Assembly (NCBI GenBank): GCA_001792895.1
Contig: MARA01000034.1
Location: 372,001-436,000, forward strand
Direction of reading: 5' to 3'
Source of the DNA: Lentinus brumalis
Lineage: Eukaryota > Basidiomycota > Agaricomycetes > Polyporales > Polyporaceae
DNA length: 64,000 nucleotides
Part shown: in pieces, positions 46,840 to 56,807 of the stretch
Numbering within the stretch: position 1 is the stretch's first letter
Layout: every line of letters starts with the position of its first letter
The notes under the pieces: generated by a model
Databases searched by the model: none
Told to the model about the DNA's origin: nothing
What the model saw: the letters and a program-made list of their open reading frames with translations, nothing else
Program-made: the position numbers and the translations under genes

Positions 46840-47456
46840 AGTTATGATCCTTGGATGCGGAGTGAGACAGCGGATTCGGTGCGCTGCGAGACATCGAACA
46901 GAAGATGAGGGGGCTTTTATACGGGATGAGTGACCCCGACGGCGTTTGCGAGACCGTGCATATTGGACATGCGTTGGCCTTGGACACAGGTTTCAGCATC
47001 CCTGTGGTTGCCTCTGTGGTCGGTGTGTGAATACGTTCATCCGCCACGGTGAACTTTGAAGTAGTTCTGAGGAGCGCCTGACAACAAGTGAACCTGACCC
47101 TACACAAGGACTTCCAAGCTCGTAACAGACCTCTTCAAGAGCGCGCTCCAGTATGGTCTTGGCGGAAGCGGTATCTGATCCCTGTGTTCGACTGTGCCAT
47201 AAGACATGAGCTTATCATGGAGAGCAGCCACGTCGCGGGAAGACGTACCTAGTGGCGTATATGTTTCACACTGGAACACCAGGTCTGTTCCTCAATCTCG
47301 CCCTTGAAGAGTTCACGGGCGGCAGCGAGCCAATAAAAAGAACAACCCGAGATGCATGAGTTACATATTCGTCTAGCGGGTATGAGTAACGATACATCTG
47401 TTATGTGTAAACGTCAGGGGTTGAGCGGCCGACAGGCACTCTGTACGCACCTATCT
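46840..47456. other. upstream region of secreted protein B1
   Basis: About 620 bp between B1 and the NFKBIL1-like gene's 3' end. Contains the B1 TATA box. The open frame 46499-47107 is an antisense-frame shadow of B1 and its promoter. Confidence 0.45.
46915..46922 (-). promoter_or_regulatory. TATA box of secreted protein B1
   Basis: GTATAAAA on the minus strand, 76-83 nt before the ATG at 46839. Confidence 0.65.
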
Positions 47457-48576
47457 CTACTTGGCCTCTCCCATTAGCGAGTTTAAGGTCCGTGCAACGA
47501 TACCCACTGCCTCCTGGACACGCTCCCGGTCCTTCTCCCGCACTCGCTTCATGATCCGGCCCTCGAACTTGTCGGGGTGGAAGCGCAGCATCGTCTCGCG
47601 CAGCTTCTCCTTCCGCTCCTTCGAGGGGTCTGCGCTCGGTGCATCATGCTCGGAGGGCGGAAGGAGGAACAATGAGATGGCCTCGGCTGTGAGGTCTTCA
47701 ATGCGGACGCGCGCATGCTGCTCGTCTCGCAACGACACGGCTGAAGCCATGACTGGCCAAGGGATGTCTTCGAAGCGCAGCATCTCGTCCTCCGAGGCGG
47801 CACTGGCAGGAGCGAGGAAAGCTTTCCATCGCGTGTCGTAGAGCTCTCGCGCCTCGACCTCACGCATCCGCTCCTTCGCACGTTTGCGCAATCTACGCTC
47901 CTCTTCCGCCGCGCGCTCCAACCGCCTCGTCTCTTCACGAACGGCCTTCTCGCGTTCTTCTCGGGCCTGGTGCTCAGCCTGGCGGCGCATTTGCTCTTCG
48001 TGCTCCGCCGCATGCTTCTTCCTGGAGGGCCGTATCCTTCAGTTTAAACAAGAGGGAAGGATGTAACAGCACGCACCTCCACATTCCCGCCCTTATCCAC
48101 TCCGCATAGTCCTCGTCCTCCATGTGCTGCGGCTGGATGTCCAGTTCGTCGTCCATCCGATCCATCCCGCCGCCTCTCCATCTCCTCGGAACGTGTGCGT
48201 ACGAATTCAAGGCAGCCTCGACAGAGTCGAGCCGGTCGTCGTCGTCCATCGCACCAAACATCTTCTCTCGGAACCGCTCCTCCTCCACCTGCGCCTTGAT
48301 GTAGTCGTAGTCCACTTTGTGCGCGCGATGGCTGCCAGAGCCGGACGCTGCAGGCTGAGGGCCATACTCGGCGTCGCTGTCGTCGAGGGCGTCCCATGAG
48401 GGCCCATGGTCGTCGTCCGTGCGTCGCCGCTTCCGTGCGTGGTCATGTTCCGTGTAGTCATCGATGTACTTATCACCACGTTTGGCTGCCTTGCGAGCTG
48501 CTTTGCGTGCCTTCCTGAGGTCGCGCTCTGCTTGCTCTGCCGGTGTACGTTTGAGCCGAAGCTTGCTAGACGACAT
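47457..48576 (-). CDS. NFKBIL1-like (DnaJ-like C-terminus) nuclear protein
   Basis: Predicted 354 residues in two exons, 48576-48077 and 48021-47457, with a 55-nt GT-AG intron in phase 2. The N-terminal part is basic and acidic by turns (RKARKAARKAAKRG, HDHARKRRRTDDDHGP), with a likely nuclear signal. The second exon opens with a long charged coiled coil (REEREKAVREETRRLERAAE and following). It ends with a J-domain-like block: LRETMLRFHPDKFEGRIMKR, then ERVQEAVGIVARTLNSLM. That RFHPDKF...ARTLNSLM ending matches the NF-kappa-B-inhibitor-like protein 1 group found in fungi and animals, here without visible ankyrin repeats. Human NFKBIL1 has been linked to RNA processing; a related role here is inference. 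Confidence 0.82.
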
Positions 48577-49277
48577 GTCGGCCTGAACACGAGGAGGAGG
48601 AGAGAATGTGGGACCGTAACACGGATGCAATGGCAATGTAGTGGTAGGAGGAGGAAACCAATACAGTAAGCACTCAAAGTTAGTAAGTAAGCACTTGTAA
48701 ACCATAGCAAGTAAGCACTTGTGAACCAGTAAAGGCGCCCATTGTTATTCATTAGACGCTATTAGACGGCATATCCTGGCATACCTTACTTAGTACTTAC
48801 ACATACCCCACCTCCTCCCACCTCCTGCCAGTACCTCTGCTCACGTCAAATCTCGCTCGTGCCTGCTCGAGTTTAATGTAGCAAGGTCAGATCTACGATG
48901 ACTGCCCAGAGAGGGGACGCTAACTGTCGACTCATGTGCGCTTCATCCCTGTCCGAACGCAAGACTCGTCTGGTGACGAGAAACTGCTGAGAATCTGTAT
49001 CGTTCTCTTGCGAGTGAAGGCTAAGGCTGGATGCATCTCACAGGACGCAAAGGTCATGGCTGAGATTATCATCAACCCATGAATAGTCCAAGACAAGTTG
49101 TGAGGAGAGGGATACATCGATCGACTTTGAAGATGTCATTCGTTATGTCGAGACTAGCGGACAACAGTCATTGCTCGTGCAGAGCCGTTATTGTATGGAA
49201 GCGATGCTACGGGTGGTAACTATATCGTCAGCTATGCCGCGGTGAGAAGTTTGATTTATACTGACGAAACGTACCTC
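48577..49277. other. NFKBIL1-like promoter and spacer
   Basis: About 700 bp. It contains a short tandem repeat (48664-48730), GTACTTACT-type motifs near 48790-48800 and a CACCTCCTCC run near 48809-48830. No gene is supported. Confidence 0.45.
48664..48730. repeat. tandem repeat of AGTAAGCACTTGT units
   Basis: Two and a half imperfect copies of about 24 bp with the core AGTAAGCACTTGTrAACCA, about 90-150 bp upstream of the NFKBIL1-like start codon. It could influence that promoter. Confidence 0.6.
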
Positions 49278-49670
49278 TCAGGTGTAGTTGCACTTGGTGG
49301 CGGACCCATCGCCTTGGTTGATATGGTCGGTGCAGCACCAGTAGTGGTTCCCGCCTGTCTCGACGTTCATGCAGCCGTCGTTGGTGATCCAAAAATCGGC
49401 GCTGATGGTGTTTCCGTTCCCTCCCTCCCAGTCGCTATACCCGTCGGACGGGCGACCGACCATTTGGCCGCAGTCAGTGCTGAATGGCCCGCCGATGTAC
49501 GTGTCGGTGCCATCGTAGAACTCCGGGTTATGGTAGGGGATGACACCGCCATGTGCGCCGCCGGCGAGGTTGCCGCTGTAGCAGGCGATGACCCCTCCTG
49601 CGCGAACAATACCAGGGAGGTGGACAAAGAGGGCGAGTGCGGCGAACATTGGGGTGAGAGCGCGGGTCAT
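49278..49670 (-). CDS. small cysteine-rich secreted protein, family B, copy 2
   Basis: Single exon, 130 residues. Signal peptide MTRALTPMFAALALFVHLPG IVRA in sense, then GGVIACYSGNLAGG. Family blocks: HNPEFYDGTDTYIGGPF, DCGQMVGR, ISADFWITNDGCMNVE, HYWCC and a final CNYT. Six mature cysteines with the same spacing style as copies 1 and 3. It is very close to copy 3 (50770-51150) over most of its length, so that pair arose most recently. A TATA-like box is 84-90 nt upstream. Function unknown. Confidence 0.85.
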   Translation of the reverse strand: MTRALTPMFAALALFVHLPGIVRAGGVIACYSGNLAGGAHGGVIPYHNPEFYDGTDTYIGGPFSTDCGQMVGRPSDGYSDWEGGNGNTISADFWITNDGCMNVETGGNHYWCCTDHINQGDGSATKCNYT

Positions 49671-50769
49671 GGCGTAAGTAGGATGGATTGTGCTCGAGGT
49701 GGTACTCAGGAGTCTGTGTCTCGTTGAGTGAGTCTGCTCGTCGACGGCAGACCTTTTATTGGGCACACCTATGGAGTAGTCGGTCAAGTACTTCTGCCCC
49801 GCAAGACTCGAACAACGAACAGGAGCAACCCGGTCACCGGTGGCATCCGGATCGCCCATCCTTTCTCGCGTGGTCAAGGCCGCGTGCACAGTGCGCATGT
49901 AGTGCATACCGGCGGGATTCTTGTTCTTGTGCATTTCTGTTCATGGTCATACCAAGGCTGTGATTGTGAGACCGCTGTAAGATGCCGCCAAGTCGCGCTG
50001 GACCGAAATGCTTACACGAGGACATTCGGGTGTCGTTGGATCTGTAGGACCTTGGTAGGACCTGTTGATCGCGCGTGGAAGTAGTAATAAGTAGCAGCAC
50101 ATGGTGGTGCCAGTCACATCTCACGCTGCGTGTGCTGTGCACTGGCGGCCTCATAATGGAAATACTAGTACACTGGACGCTCGTCGCGGTTTACGAGTCC
50201 GAGGGCCGTTGCCGCTATACTCCGATATTGCTTGCCACACGCCCAGGTGACTCGAGTCCGGCACCGCTCACAGGAGGCCGGATTCAATTTATCTTGGTGC
50301 GCAGGTCACCCGCTGTACTACACGGGCATGCATGGGACCAGTGAGACAGCGCGGACTAGCTGTACGGCAAAGCACCTCTTCCGCCACTTGCTCAAGGCAT
50401 TTGAAACAGGGCTGATGACTCTTTCCACTTCAGAGCCGGGAAGCATGACGCATACCTACGTATGTACTCGTACACTCCCATCCACCGTCCTTTCGGGCGG
50501 CCTCTGAGGTCTCGGAATGTCTCACAGTGGGATACCGATACCCAAGGCAGTCGAAGCTGCGTCGTCTAGAGGGTCGGGCGAGGTAACCGCTCAGCACCGA
50601 CTACGACGTTACCACTAGAAGCGAATTTGAGGCAGTGCCAAAAGCAACCGACGTCTTTGTTTGCTATACAACAACTCCTCTACAATAATCGTACATCTGG
50701 TCCTATGCTGTCAATCAGATTGGTATATTCAGGTTGGCGACGTCAGAGCAAGCGTACCAGATTCCACCG
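49671..50769. other. spacer between secreted proteins B2 and B3
   Basis: About 1.1 kb with the B2 TATA-like box; no coding frame is supported. Confidence 0.45.
49754..49760 (-). promoter_or_regulatory. TATA-like box of secreted protein B2
   Basis: AATAAAA on the minus strand, 84-90 nt before the ATG at 49670. Slightly weaker than the boxes of B1 and B3 but at the same distance. Confidence 0.5.
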
Positions 50770-51150
50770 CTAGGTGTAGTTGCACTGGGTGACGGACCCG
50801 TCGCCCTGCTTGATGCCGTTCGTGCAGCACCAATAGTGCACCCCGCCCGTCTCGACGTTCATGCAACTGTCACTCGTGATCCAGAAGTCCGCGCTGATGC
50901 TGCGCCCGCCCGATCCCTCCCAGTTGCTGTACCCGTCGGAGCGGCCGACCATCTCGCCGCAGTCGAGGTTGAACGGCCCGCCGATGTACGTGTCGGTGCC
51001 GTCGTAGAACTCGGGGTTATGGATGGGGATGTTCCCGACGCCGCCGGCGAGGTGGCTGCTGTAGCAAGCGATGACGCCCCCGGCACGGACAACCGGAAGA
51101 GCTAGGAAGAGAGGAACAACGAGGAGCAGAGTGGAGAGTGCCCCAGTCAT
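50770..51150 (-). CDS. small cysteine-rich secreted protein, family B, copy 3
   Basis: Single exon, 126 residues. Signal peptide begins MTGALSTLLLVVPLFLALPV and runs to VRA; the mature part begins GGVIACYSSHLAGG. Then IHNPEFYDGTDTYIGGPF, DCGEMVGR, ISADFWITSDSCMNVE, HYWCC and CNYT. Six mature cysteines. Differs from copy 2 mainly in a two-residue shortening after LAGG, a one-residue gap after MVGR and scattered substitutions, with the signal peptide more diverged than the mature part. TATA box 84-92 nt upstream. Function unknown. Confidence 0.85.
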   Translation of the reverse strand: MTGALSTLLLVVPLFLALPVVRAGGVIACYSSHLAGGVGNIPIHNPEFYDGTDTYIGGPFNLDCGEMVGRSDGYSNWEGSGGRSISADFWITSDSCMNVETGGVHYWCCTNGIKQGDGSVTQCNYT

Positions 51151-51638
51151 GATCGATGTGTGATGTGATGCGCTCGTAGTTGTGCTTCAATGTTTGTCGC
51201 ACTGAGGGTAGCAGAATGGCGACCGAGATGGGGTTTTATAGCGTGCTGTCAGGTACTCCGAGCGTCAGCGAAATGCATCGGTAGTGTGAAGGAAACAAAC
51301 CTGGGCCGTCCTGAAAAGCCTCAAGTGTAAATTCGAGGCCGCCTGGATCGCATGAACCACACATGCATGTGTGTGGAAGTGATATACAATGGTCGGTTTG
51401 CCAGGCTAGTCCCGGTCCACGAGCTCTCCGTACTAGTTCCTCGGAGGCTGGGTTCCGCAGTCTGGGGAATAAGTAGGCTCATGTGACTGAGAAGATATAG
51501 AAGCTCAGAAATCCGGTTACACATGCAAGTGTATCCTCCAGTTCGAGACGGATCACAGCTGCCAAGACGCGAGCACGCCGGGCGTACGCTCACAGTCATG
51601 ATGCACTGACTTGAGCAGACCTTCGTGGTCGCTTTGAC
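51151..51638. other. upstream region of secreted protein B3
   Basis: About 490 bp with the B3 TATA box. No gene is supported. Confidence 0.45.
51234..51242 (-). promoter_or_regulatory. TATA box of secreted protein B3
   Basis: GCTATAAAA on the minus strand, 84-92 nt before the ATG at 51150. Confidence 0.65.
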
Positions 51639-52076
51639 CTAGAGATACCAACAAGTCAACATTAGAGAAACGAGACATGACAATGCCTCACAACACTCGG
51701 ATATTTCAACTGGACAAGGTTCCGTGCCGGGGTTGTACGGATAGCTTGAGAGCTTCATGACGACTAGACATATGCCGGTGGCCCGAGGCGCAGCGCCCCT
51801 GGACCTGTAGTAGCCAAGACTACATACCTGCAGAGCGAGCCAGAGCATACCAGACTGGTAAGTCAGCGCCCAATTTTCATGCGGTTGCTCGCGACGCCGG
51901 TACTCAGACTCCGGAATATGAAGGAAAAGGTTTCCGAAGTCGAGCATTGCAACCCCGCGATGGAAGAAAGCGGCATTCGTGTATTGCCCTTCCTTAGACC
52001 AGACACATGAGATCTCAAATTCAGCACTCACAGGCTGTGGCACAGCAGACTCGCTCTCAGTTCGGGTGGAGATCAA
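51639..52076 (-). CDS. unidentified protein-like open frame
   Basis: A 145-codon frame whose sequence looks protein-like rather than random: FEISCVWSKEGQYTNAAFFH, GVAMLDFGNLFLHIPESEYR, WALTYQSGMLWLALQ, SLGYYRSRGAAPRATGICLV and PCPVEISECCEALSCLVSLM. It has balanced hydrophobic and aromatic residues and no low-complexity bias. The reading frame stays open upstream only to the ATG at 52076, and GTGAGT-like sites nearby suggest further exons that I cannot place. It could be an incomplete gene or a decayed one. No family is recognised. Confidence 0.45.
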   Translation of the reverse strand: MISTRTESESAVPQPVSAEFEISCVWSKEGQYTNAAFFHRGVAMLDFGNLFLHIPESEYRRREQPHENWALTYQSGMLWLALQVCSLGYYRSRGAAPRATGICLVVMKLSSYPYNPGTEPCPVEISECCEALSCLVSLMLTCWYL

Positions 52077-52653
52077 GAAGCCGTCTGCCAGCGGCCACTA
52101 CAGCGCATACGGAACTTGCCGGCATCAGTGGCAATGCATCTACATATGGCAACGTAGACGCCGGTCAAAATATCCGTGCTCCCATGCCACGAACTCTAGA
52201 TCTCCTTGCTTTGAGGAATGTGCGGATTCAGTGCGGTTCGTTTATATGTCGGTGTGAGCACACTGGTGCTTTACTGATAGATGAAACGATGACTTCGAAT
52301 GATTAGCCCAGCATCGAGGAGCTAAATGAGGCGATTGAATGCAATGTGCATTCGAGCATGGCCCCCACGAGAGACTGCAGCGTGTACAAATGAAGACTGC
52401 GACCCACAAGTAGGACTAGGTGCTTAGAAACGTTGCGGCGGAATGTTCTACGAGACCCTCAATGTGAGAAAGACCGTAACAACATTTTCCAACTTTCTCT
52501 ACTACTGCGCTACAACTGACTAAGCCCATAGACACCCCATCAAATGATTCTGGAAGCACAAACGTCAGTCATGAGCGTAACGGTCAGCTCATTCTAGCGC
52601 CACACTCACCATCAAGATTCAACGCACAAGCCACAACAGCCCACACGGCCAAG
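52077..52653. other. no supported gene
   Basis: About 580 bp between the unidentified frame and secreted protein A2. No coding frame or repeat stands out. Confidence 0.45.
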
Positions 52654-52967
52654 TCAACAATTGTGGACGCCGTGCGTGCAAGTCGTGCAGAATGCTCCCC
52701 CAACACCGTCCTCGACGCAGCACGGAGTCGAGCTCCCGAAGGTCTCCTCGCAGTACGAGTTCACGGCGGGAAACCCCGGGCCTCCGGCATTCGAAAGGTT
52801 GCACCCCCGTTGCGCTTCGCGACGACGGGCGCGGACCATTCGCGGATCTCGAGCGTGCCGTCGGCGCGGCGACATTGGCCACGAGCGTGGATGACCTCAG
52901 TGGTGGGGCTCGTAGAAACGGCCAATACGGCCGCCAGGAGCGCAAAGGCGAAAGTGAGGAAGCGCAT
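52654..52967 (-). CDS. small cysteine-rich secreted protein, family A, copy 2, frameshifted
   Basis: Starts MRFLTFAFALLAAVLAVSTS (signal peptide), then IHARGQCRRADGTLEIREWS, parallel to family A copy 1. The frame breaks at the five-base run 52804-52808: one frame reads AKRNGGATF, the correct one continues GCNLSNAGGPGFPAVNSYC, then TPCCVEDGVGGAFCTTC and ends THGVHNC. The gene is 314 nt, and one added base makes 105 codons with all eight family cysteines in register. So this is either a recent single-base deletion or an assembly error in a homopolymer. TATA box about 124-131 nt upstream, as in copy 1. Function unknown. Confidence 0.78.
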
Positions 52968-53977
52968 GGCAGGGATGTGGCGGGAAATTGAGTGCTGGTG
53001 AGCTATATGGCCTGGTGCGGGGCTGGATGCCTGTTCGAGCGGGGAGGTGAGACGTGTTGTCCTGCTTCTTCTGACCGAAAAGTACAGGCCTTTTATACCG
53101 TCTTCAATGAACGGCAATCAAGGTTGCAGACATATCGAGGCGGCTCGCCCAATGTTGCGGCTCCCGCGCGCACTGCATCCCGCCGCGGGTTCAAGATGGC
53201 GTTGCCACCTTGCCGTTGTCATTCAATGCCGGCGTTGAGACGTCGCATATAGATGTATCGCACCCAGCAACTCGGTTCGGGCTCGCAACAGACAGCCCGG
53301 ATGTAAGAGTCTTGTGTTCTATGTGGCACCATTGAGCGCATCACTTGGAACACAACCCGCAAGCCTAGCCCAGTGAGCGGCACCGCTCGAGGACAGGCGG
53401 TGCCATTGTATTGCAACGCTCAGGTCCACATGAAGCGTTCATCCGTTTCACAGTCCGGTATGGAAAGCAGCGCAGGTGCCCCTAACTACTACACGATTGT
53501 GGTAAGCATCCTGTCCGAGACCAGAGCAACAGCACTCACCTGACTGTGAAGGTTCTCCGACTCCAGGACAAAGACCGAGAGCGACACGACCGACCGTATC
53601 AGGAGGTCGGTAACAACACAAGGCATCCATGCATACAGATTGGTAACGGGGAGAAGGATCATAATGTTACATACATGTCTGTACAAACCTAATCAATCTT
53701 GATGGTAAACAAGTTCAGAACCGAAGTAGTCAACATGAAGTCGTCGGCTGGCTGTGCATGAGCTACGGCCATCCAACGCATTACAAATTATAACGGTCAT
53801 GAGGGCATGTCCCTGTAGGAGTTGGGTGTTGACGGAGAGGGCATAACAAGAATGAGAGGGGTGGCGCAGAGGGAGAATACGGCGATCACGTAGCAAATAC
53901 ACATAACCAAACTTGAGGGTATGGACACGAAAAGCAAGAATAAGGCGCGGCGACACACGCATTGTGCATGGACGCGG
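52968..53977. other. upstream region of secreted protein A2
   Basis: About 1 kb with the A2 TATA box at its left part; the right part is the probable 3' region of the AT-hook-like gene. No other gene is supported. Confidence 0.45.
53091..53098 (-). promoter_or_regulatory. TATA box of secreted protein A2
   Basis: GTATAAAA on the minus strand, about 124-131 nt before the ATG at 52967, almost the same spacing as family A copy 1. Confidence 0.65.
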
Positions 53978-56807
53978 TCAGATCACGTACACATCCTCCT
54001 TCTCGAGGCTGTACTCTTCAAGCTTGCGGTAATACTCGATGCGCTCGATGCGCTTCCGCTCGCGCACCTGCACCGCAGAGACATCAGCGACATCCCCGGA
54101 CCATGAAACGCCATCGACACTACGCACCTCGTCCTCTTCATCATCCACCTCTTGGGCTTTCTCCTTGCCTTTGCCCTTCGAAACCGGCCGTCCACGAGAC
54201 GCCGAGCGTCCCCGGGGAGCCGCCGGAGCTGTACGGCCTGCAGAAGACAACGGAGCAGCGGCCCTGCCACGGCCCCGACCTCGTCCTCTCCCTCGTCCTC
54301 CTCCGCGGCCGCGTGCGCCACGAGTAGCCGGGGCTTTCGGCGGAGAGGAGTCATGACTGTCCCCGCTGTCGGACGTACTGTCGGGCTCGGGGATATTCTC
54401 CCGACCCTTGCCCTTGCCCCTCACAGCCGGCCGCCCTCTAGTAGCTTTCGTCGAAGTCGTCGCCCGGATCTTGGAACGTTTGGGGAGAAGCGCCTCGAGC
54501 TTACGTACTGCGACTCGAGGATCCGTATCTTCGCTACTCTCTTCGGCCTGCGCACGGGTGCGCTTCTTGCCCGCAACCGTTGGGGACTCGGGCTCTTCAA
54601 GCTCGAGTGTGGCAAGCGGCGGTCGAGGGCCCCTGGGACGCGCGACTGACGGCTTCACCGGTGACGGAGAGGAATTTCGCATGGATTTGGCGGTGAGGGG
54701 AGAGTCGGAGAAGAGGCCATCGTCAGAGAAGTGTGGGGTAGGAAGAGGACTGCGATGGTGCGCATTACGGTGCTTGTGAGGAGTACGAAGGGCGTGGCTT
54801 GGGCTGGCGGAGGAAGATGGAGGCTCGAAGAGTTCGCCTAAGCCTCTCTTGGCTTTGGCTTTGGCAGAGGCCAAAAGGATCGGGGCAACAGAAGCAAGAT
54901 TCTCCTCGTCGCTATTGTAAACTTCCGATTCGCATTCCTCCATGATTGCGTCGTTATCGTTGAAGTCATCAAGGGCAAGATGAGGTGGACGAAAATTCTC
55001 CTTATCTTCGTGCAGGTCGTAGTCCTCGGTGGGAACGTTCTCCTTGTCCTCGTCTTCCAGCTCATCCGCTTCGCCGAAGTGTGATAGTCCAGGACGGACA
55101 GGGTCAACATCAACGTAGAGGTCGTCGATATTGTGGCTGTCGTCGGATGGCATGGGGGTCGGGATACGGTCAGGGATAGGTTCTGAAGAGAGCACCTCGT
55201 CGAGCGCGAGCGTTCCAAGTGGCGCGCGTGCGGCACCTGGGGCCCTCGAGGACTCCGCCGCAGCATGGCGCTGCCGGAAGGACTTGAGTTTCCTCTCCGT
55301 AGCCAGCAGTCCGAAAGGATCGTCGTCGCTAAGATCCTCCTCGTGCCGATGGTCATACACGGGGCCCTGATTCTCGTCCGGCTCGTCCGAGGAGAAGCGA
55401 TATCGCGGAAGCTGCTGCTGCGAAGTCGATGCCACGGGTTGCGAAGGCGGCGACGGAGGCGGAGGGGAAGATGGCGGCAGCGGGGAGTACGCGCGAGATA
55501 TGCCAGCATTCCACTTCCTGATGCTACCGTCATGCCTTCCTCGAGGATGAAACGGTCCCAAGGATTCTCGCAAATTCTTGATGCGGCCCAACGGCGTGGA
55601 CTCTACGGGAATGGGGGCGCGGATGATGCGAGCAGGGGACGGTGTGGCCAGGATAGCTCTCACCGCTTCAGACGCAGTGCTGTCGTCGTCGGCCACAGGG
55701 ACAGAGTCCGGAGTAGCATACCGCTCAGGCTGCACTATGGGGAATATGGCGGGCGCGATGGAGCCAAGAGGTTGACGCGCGTGTTGGATCGCCGCAGAAG
55801 GAGACTCCGGAGAGGGAAGCACGCGGAGGGCCTGGGGTTGCTCGGCATGCAACTTATCGGCGGGTGGCTCAGCTACTTCGCCGATCATCAGGGACGCGGT
55901 GTGACCACCTGCATGTAACCGCTTACCTGCGTTGTTCTCCTGTGCTGAACGAACGTTATCAGGTACGGAGGCACCTTTCCTCGTGCGAGCTCGCTTCGCC
56001 CGTGCAGTTTGTGGCTTAAGTCTTTCATCAGCGGGTGGCTCAGCAACTTCGCGATCGTTAGCAAGGTAGTTGATGTGACCATTCGCCTGCGAACGCTCAC
56101 CTGCATCGTCCTCCTGTAAAGGAGGAGCGTCCTCTGACACAGAGGCATCCTTCCTCGGCCGACTTCGCTTCGCGCGTGGGGCCGCCTGTGGCGCTTTCCT
56201 CACAAAGGCAATTTGTTCGACTGCTTCGTACCGATTAGCAGGACAAGCGATACGATTAGCTGCACGAAACTACTTACCTGCGTCACGCTCCGCGACAGAC
56301 ACCTCCGAGACTTCATCTGGCGCAGGGACATGACCTATGGTACTGCTCAGACTTGAGCGGCGGGTCAGATACTGATCGGGCCCACCTTGCACTCCCTCCC
56401 CCTCATCCTCCATCTTCGCCTTCCTCGGTCGACCTCGCTTCGCCTGTACGGCTTGCGGCGCCTTCCGCACCGTTCCACGACGCGTCGCGCGCGGGGTAGG
56501 CGAGACTGGTGTCGCTGCCTGCGCGACGCGAGCTTCTGCAGATATGCGCCGCTCGCAGCGCGTCCACACACCAAAATTGACGTTACTCACCTGTCGGAGT
56601 CACAGGCTCCTCCTCGTCATCTACCTCCATCTTTTCCTCCGCTGCCTTCTCCACATTCTTGCCCTTCGCTGTTCGACGAGGCCTGAGTGGAATCTCGACA
56701 ACCGGGACGAGCTTCTGTTTGCCGGTCCGCGTGGTCTTTGGTTTCGGTTTCTGAGGTGTGTTGACTGGAGTCTTGTCTTGCAAGGCGGGTCTGCGTCGCG
56801 TTCGCAT
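53978..56807 (-). CDS. large disordered AT-hook-like nuclear protein
   Basis: Exons 56807-56591, 56535-56278, 56220-54128 and 54067-53978; introns of 55, 57 and 60 nt, GT-AG, phases consistent; about 880 residues. The N-terminal half carries repeated units, each starting with a Pro/Arg AT-hook-like core (AKRGRPRKA, AKRSRPRKD, AKRARTRKG) and ending in AEPPAD in the last two. Later come acidic and Pro/Ser stretches, a KEN-containing pair (DEDKENVP, DLHEDKENFRPP) and an RG-rich tract (GARGRGGGRGRGRGRGRGR). The C-terminus is charged and helical (RERKRIERIEYYRKLEEYSL). The protein is probably nuclear and DNA-binding through minor-groove hooks; the KEN boxes hint at cell-cycle-regulated turnover. 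The last intron (54068-54127) is 3n and stop-free. Two further possible 54-nt in-frame introns lie near 55887-55940 and 56051-56104. An in-frame ATG at 56918 is an alternative start. Family not recognised. Confidence 0.8.
55870..56500 (-). repeat. three diverged AT-hook repeat units in coding sequence
   Basis: Unit 1 (exon 2) runs from RKAPQAVQAKRGRPRKA to AERDAG at its splice donor. Unit 2 runs from RKAPQAAPRAKRSRPRKD through DDAGERSQANGH to AEPPADE. Unit 3 runs from AKRARTRKGASV through NNAGKRLHAGGH to AEPPADK. In each unit the sequence GCAGGTrAG appears; in unit 1 it is a used splice donor, in units 2 and 3 it is either coding or a hidden intron start. Confidence 0.7.
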
